A stretch of 26,298 nucleotides of DNA, from positions 1 to 26,298 of the forward strand of contig JAVKLI010000070.1 in assembly GCA_031539425.1 (NCBI GenBank), read 5' to 3'. This DNA comes from UBA4416 sp031539425. Its GTDB lineage: Bacteria > Bacteroidota > Bacteroidia > B-17B0 > Aurantibacillaceae. The number at the start of each line of letters is the position of its first letter. Positions within the stretch are counted from its first letter, which is position 1. The position numbers and the translations under genes were made by a program. The notes beneath the pieces were generated by a model that worked only from the letters and a program-made list of their open reading frames with translations, was not told the DNA's origin and ran no database searches. Below, piece after piece: positions 24,515 through 26,298 of the stretch.

Positions 24515-26124
24515 ATAGTTTTTATTTTTTTTAATTTAAATTGTTGCTCTACTTCGGCTAAAGGTTTGGCGTTAAAGCACATTTCTTGAGTTAATAGGCC
24601 TTTTCGGGCTACATGCGTTCCGTATAACATATCGTTGTATCCGTTAATGTGGTGCGCATCAGGGTTAATAGATATCATCACATTTTTTTCTAGGCAATAA
24701 GGTATCCATCGCCAATCTATATCTAAACGATATGGGTGGGCGTTAAGCTCTATAATAACATTATTGGCAGCGCAGGCATCAATCACTTTTTTATGGTTAA
24801 TAGGATAACCCTTTCTGCCAAGCAGCAAGCGCCCAGTGGGGTGGCCTAAAATGTCTAAGTAAGGATTTTCTATAGCTGTAATTAATCTTTCGGTGGCCTT
24901 ATCTTCCGTCATGCTAAAAGCAGAGTGTATGGAACCTACAATAAAATCAAAAGTTTTGAGTATCTCGTCTGGGTAATCTAACTGCCCGTTAGGCAATATG
25001 TCACTTTCTATACCTTTTAATATTTTAAAGGGTTTTAAAGTTTCGTTTAAGTGATTAATTTCTTGATGTTGTTTTGATATTTGCTCTATGGTTAATCCGC
25101 CAGCATATACGGCAGTTTGAGAATGATCGCAAATTCCTAAGTATTCAAACCCTAATTTTTTACAGGCCACAGCCATTTCTTGCAAAGTGTTTAAGCCGTC
25201 GCTATAGGTGGTGTGGTTATGTAAAATACCTTTTAAATTGTGAGGTTCTAATAATTTTGGTAATGGTTGATTGTTTTTTATAAACTGTAATTCAAAATTG
25301 CCTTCTCTCAATTCGGCCTCACAGTATGGAATTTGAAGTGCTTCATATACTTCTGTTTCACTTTTAAATGGTTTTGAAATAAGTAAATCAAATTTTATGG
25401 CATCTAAATGTTCTTTAGTTGATGAGGTTTCTACCAAGGTTTTATAAAATAATAAAGGGTTAACCTTAATAAAATTAATGGCTAATTTATCGGATTCTAT
25501 ATCATCGGTATCAATAGTTTCATTGCCTATTAAAATATCTACTTCGTCTATAATTTCGCATTTGCGGTGCATAGCGCCAGTGTAACTCACTAAATCACAT
25601 TCTTTAGATAAGGCGTCAATAATAAGTTTGGTGTTTTTTTCGGCAAAGGCATAATGGTATTTACCCGAATTTTGAATTTTAAATTCGATGTTGTCTATAA
25701 TGCTTTGCTGGGTTTTAGCGCCAAACCCATTAAGTGTAATAAGTTTGTTTTCATTACAAGCATACAATAAATCTGTAATTGAATCTATGCTTAAATCTCG
25801 CCACAAGGTTTTTACTTTTTTAGGGCCTAAACCTTTTACAGTAAGCATTTCTATAACTCCTTCGGGGGTTTTTTGTTTTAATTCTTCAAGCTCTTTTAAT
25901 GTATTTGTTTGGGTAAATTCTATAATTTTTTCGGCCAAGCTTTTACCCACACCTTCTATTTGGGTAAGTTGTTCAATGCTAATTTGCTCAATAGTAATGC
26001 GGGTTTTAGTTAATTTAAACGCTGCCGCTTTAAGCGATTTTATTTTAAAATCATTACCCTCATGTAGCTCCAATAGTTTGGCGGTGAGTTCTAAAGCCTC
26101 TGCTATGTCTTCGGTGCGTATCAT
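24511..26124 (-). CDS. polX: PolX-like protein: HhH repeats, degenerate polymerase palm, intact PHP phosphoesterase
   Basis: The 537-residue product follows the bacterial PolX order. Residues 1-150 hold the DNA-binding region with helix-hairpin-helix motifs (IEGVGKS 57-62, VKGLGPK 96-102, LNGFGAK 131-137). The palm segment is YTGAMHRKCE followed by IIDEVDILIG at 181-200. PolX polymerases have GSxRRGxExxGDID(I/L)L there. The GS serine is missing and the first catalytic Asp of DxD appears as Glu194; Asp196 and the third Asp (KFDLL, 246) remain. The usual 40-50 residue thumb region after the third Asp is absent. The C-terminal PHP domain is complete: H302 and H304, D309, D333 and H334, E373, H400, H428, D489 and H491. 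I expect a metal-dependent 3'-5' exonuclease or AP-site function with little or no polymerase activity. Confidence 0.88.
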   Translation of the reverse strand: MIRTEDIAEALELTAKLLELHEGNDFKIKSLKAAAFKLTKTRITIEQISIEQLTQIEGVGKSLAEKIIEFTQTNTLKELEELKQKTPEGVIEMLTVKGLGPKKVKTLWRDLSIDSITDLLYACNENKLITLNGFGAKTQQSIIDNIEFKIQNSGKYHYAFAEKNTKLIIDALSKECDLVSYTGAMHRKCEIIDEVDILIGNETIDTDDIESDKLAINFIKVNPLLFYKTLVETSSTKEHLDAIKFDLLISKPFKSETEVYEALQIPYCEAELREGNFELQFIKNNQPLPKLLEPHNLKGILHNHTTYSDGLNTLQEMAVACKKLGFEYLGICDHSQTAVYAGGLTIEQISKQHQEINHLNETLKPFKILKGIESDILPNGQLDYPDEILKTFDFIVGSIHSAFSMTEDKATERLITAIENPYLDILGHPTGRLLLGRKGYPINHKKVIDACAANNVIIELNAHPYRLDIDWRWIPYCLEKNVMISINPDAHHINGYNDMLYGTHVARKGLLTQEMCFNAKPLAEVEQQFKLKKIKTI

Positions 26125-26298
26125 TTGGTTAATTTTGTTTTTTTATTACTTTTTTTTACCTTCTCTTTTGTAAACAAATTGGCGGTATATTTTTCGTATA
26201 GTTCAAATAAAAATTCCATTCTGTTGGCTTCGCTTGTAAAGGCTTGTGGTCTATAAGCCAAGTCCACTGATTTGTCTAGCTCGTTGTGTGCTTTTACC
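26121..26298 (-). CDS. C-terminal end of a probable DNA methyltransferase (restriction-modification type), cut by window edge
   Basis: The last 58 codons are in the window and end at TGA 26123-26121. The peptide reads VKAHNELDKSVDLAYRPQAF, then TSEANRMEFLFELYEKYTAN and a lysine-rich tail. The pattern of LD(K/R)xVDxxYRxxxFxSxxxR(M/V)xxLFxLY is that of the extreme C terminus of large class I adenine-specific DNA methyltransferases of the MmeI/YeeA type. The SAM-binding and NPPY motifs are outside the window. Its stop overlaps the PolX start codon (ATGA), so the two are translationally coupled. The assignment rests on a short tail. Confidence 0.5.
   Translation of the reverse strand, partial: VKAHNELDKSVDLAYRPQAFTSEANRMEFLFELYEKYTANLFTKEKVKKSNKKTKLTK

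Noticed and set aside
25688..26173. 161-codon plus-strand frame opposite the start of polX
   Set aside because: The minus strand encodes clear helix-hairpin-helix motifs here. The plus-strand peptide is low-complexity hydrophobic and serine-rich, as expected from an antisense frame.
1..26298. CRISPR array, rRNA genes, integrase/attachment site or replication origin
   Set aside because: No regularly spaced direct repeats, rRNA-like stretches, integrase genes or DnaA-box clusters were seen on reading through the window. The tRNA-Phe gene has no adjacent integrase or duplicated 3' end.

Overview
The window is AT-rich DNA (very roughly two thirds A+T by eye) from a member of the Bacteroidota. 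Several signals agree on this. Secreted proteins carry C-terminal type IX secretion (T9SS) sorting domains with YPNP/FPNP motifs. The GAPDH has the long N-terminal extension seen in this phylum. Start codons lack clear Shine-Dalgarno sequences. Two promoters on the minus strand match the phylum consensus (TTTG, 19 bases, TAnnTTTG) exactly or with one mismatch. I cannot place it below phylum level.

Left part (1-3929): the 5' end of an IS5-like transposase runs off the left edge. It abuts the last 60 codons of a T9SS cargo gene, followed by a perfect 14-bp hairpin. Then come three tightly packed secreted-protein genes. The first is a probable beta-propeller. The second and third are tandem paralogues, and the second is separated from its sorting domain by a one-base frameshift.

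Middle (3988-12121): rarA (minus strand) faces away from a two-gene unit with a small exported protein and a YncE-like propeller lipoprotein carrying a CX4CH haem-type motif. Next is a compact unit of a 3-hydroxyacyl-CoA dehydrogenase, a pRiA4b ORF-3-like protein, gap and recN. It ends at a hairpin shared with a minus-strand tRNA-Phe gene that has its own strong promoter.

12240-18288: a decayed stretch surrounds the minus-strand unit plsY-dnaG-alpha/beta hydrolase. I see a C-terminal cytochrome-type fragment, an N-terminal fragment of a secreted protein, and an outer-membrane-like gene with two in-frame TAA codons. An intact T9SS cargo gene follows.

Right part (18384-26298): a NOL1/NOP2/Sun RNA methyltransferase gene meets purL tail to tail with a 4-base overlap. 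A 67-residue membrane protein follows on the plus strand. A five-gene minus-strand unit closes the window: the end of a probable DNA methyltransferase, a PolX-like protein with a degenerate polymerase site but intact PHP site, a membrane protein, HMG-CoA lyase and an MscS channel.

The housekeeping genes are intact. All broken genes that I can assign look like envelope or secreted proteins. I found no CRISPR array, no rRNA and no clearly new multi-gene system. The most interesting items are the PolX-like protein, the frameshift at the cargo/sorting-domain boundary, the doubly interrupted barrel gene and the IS-truncated cargo gene.
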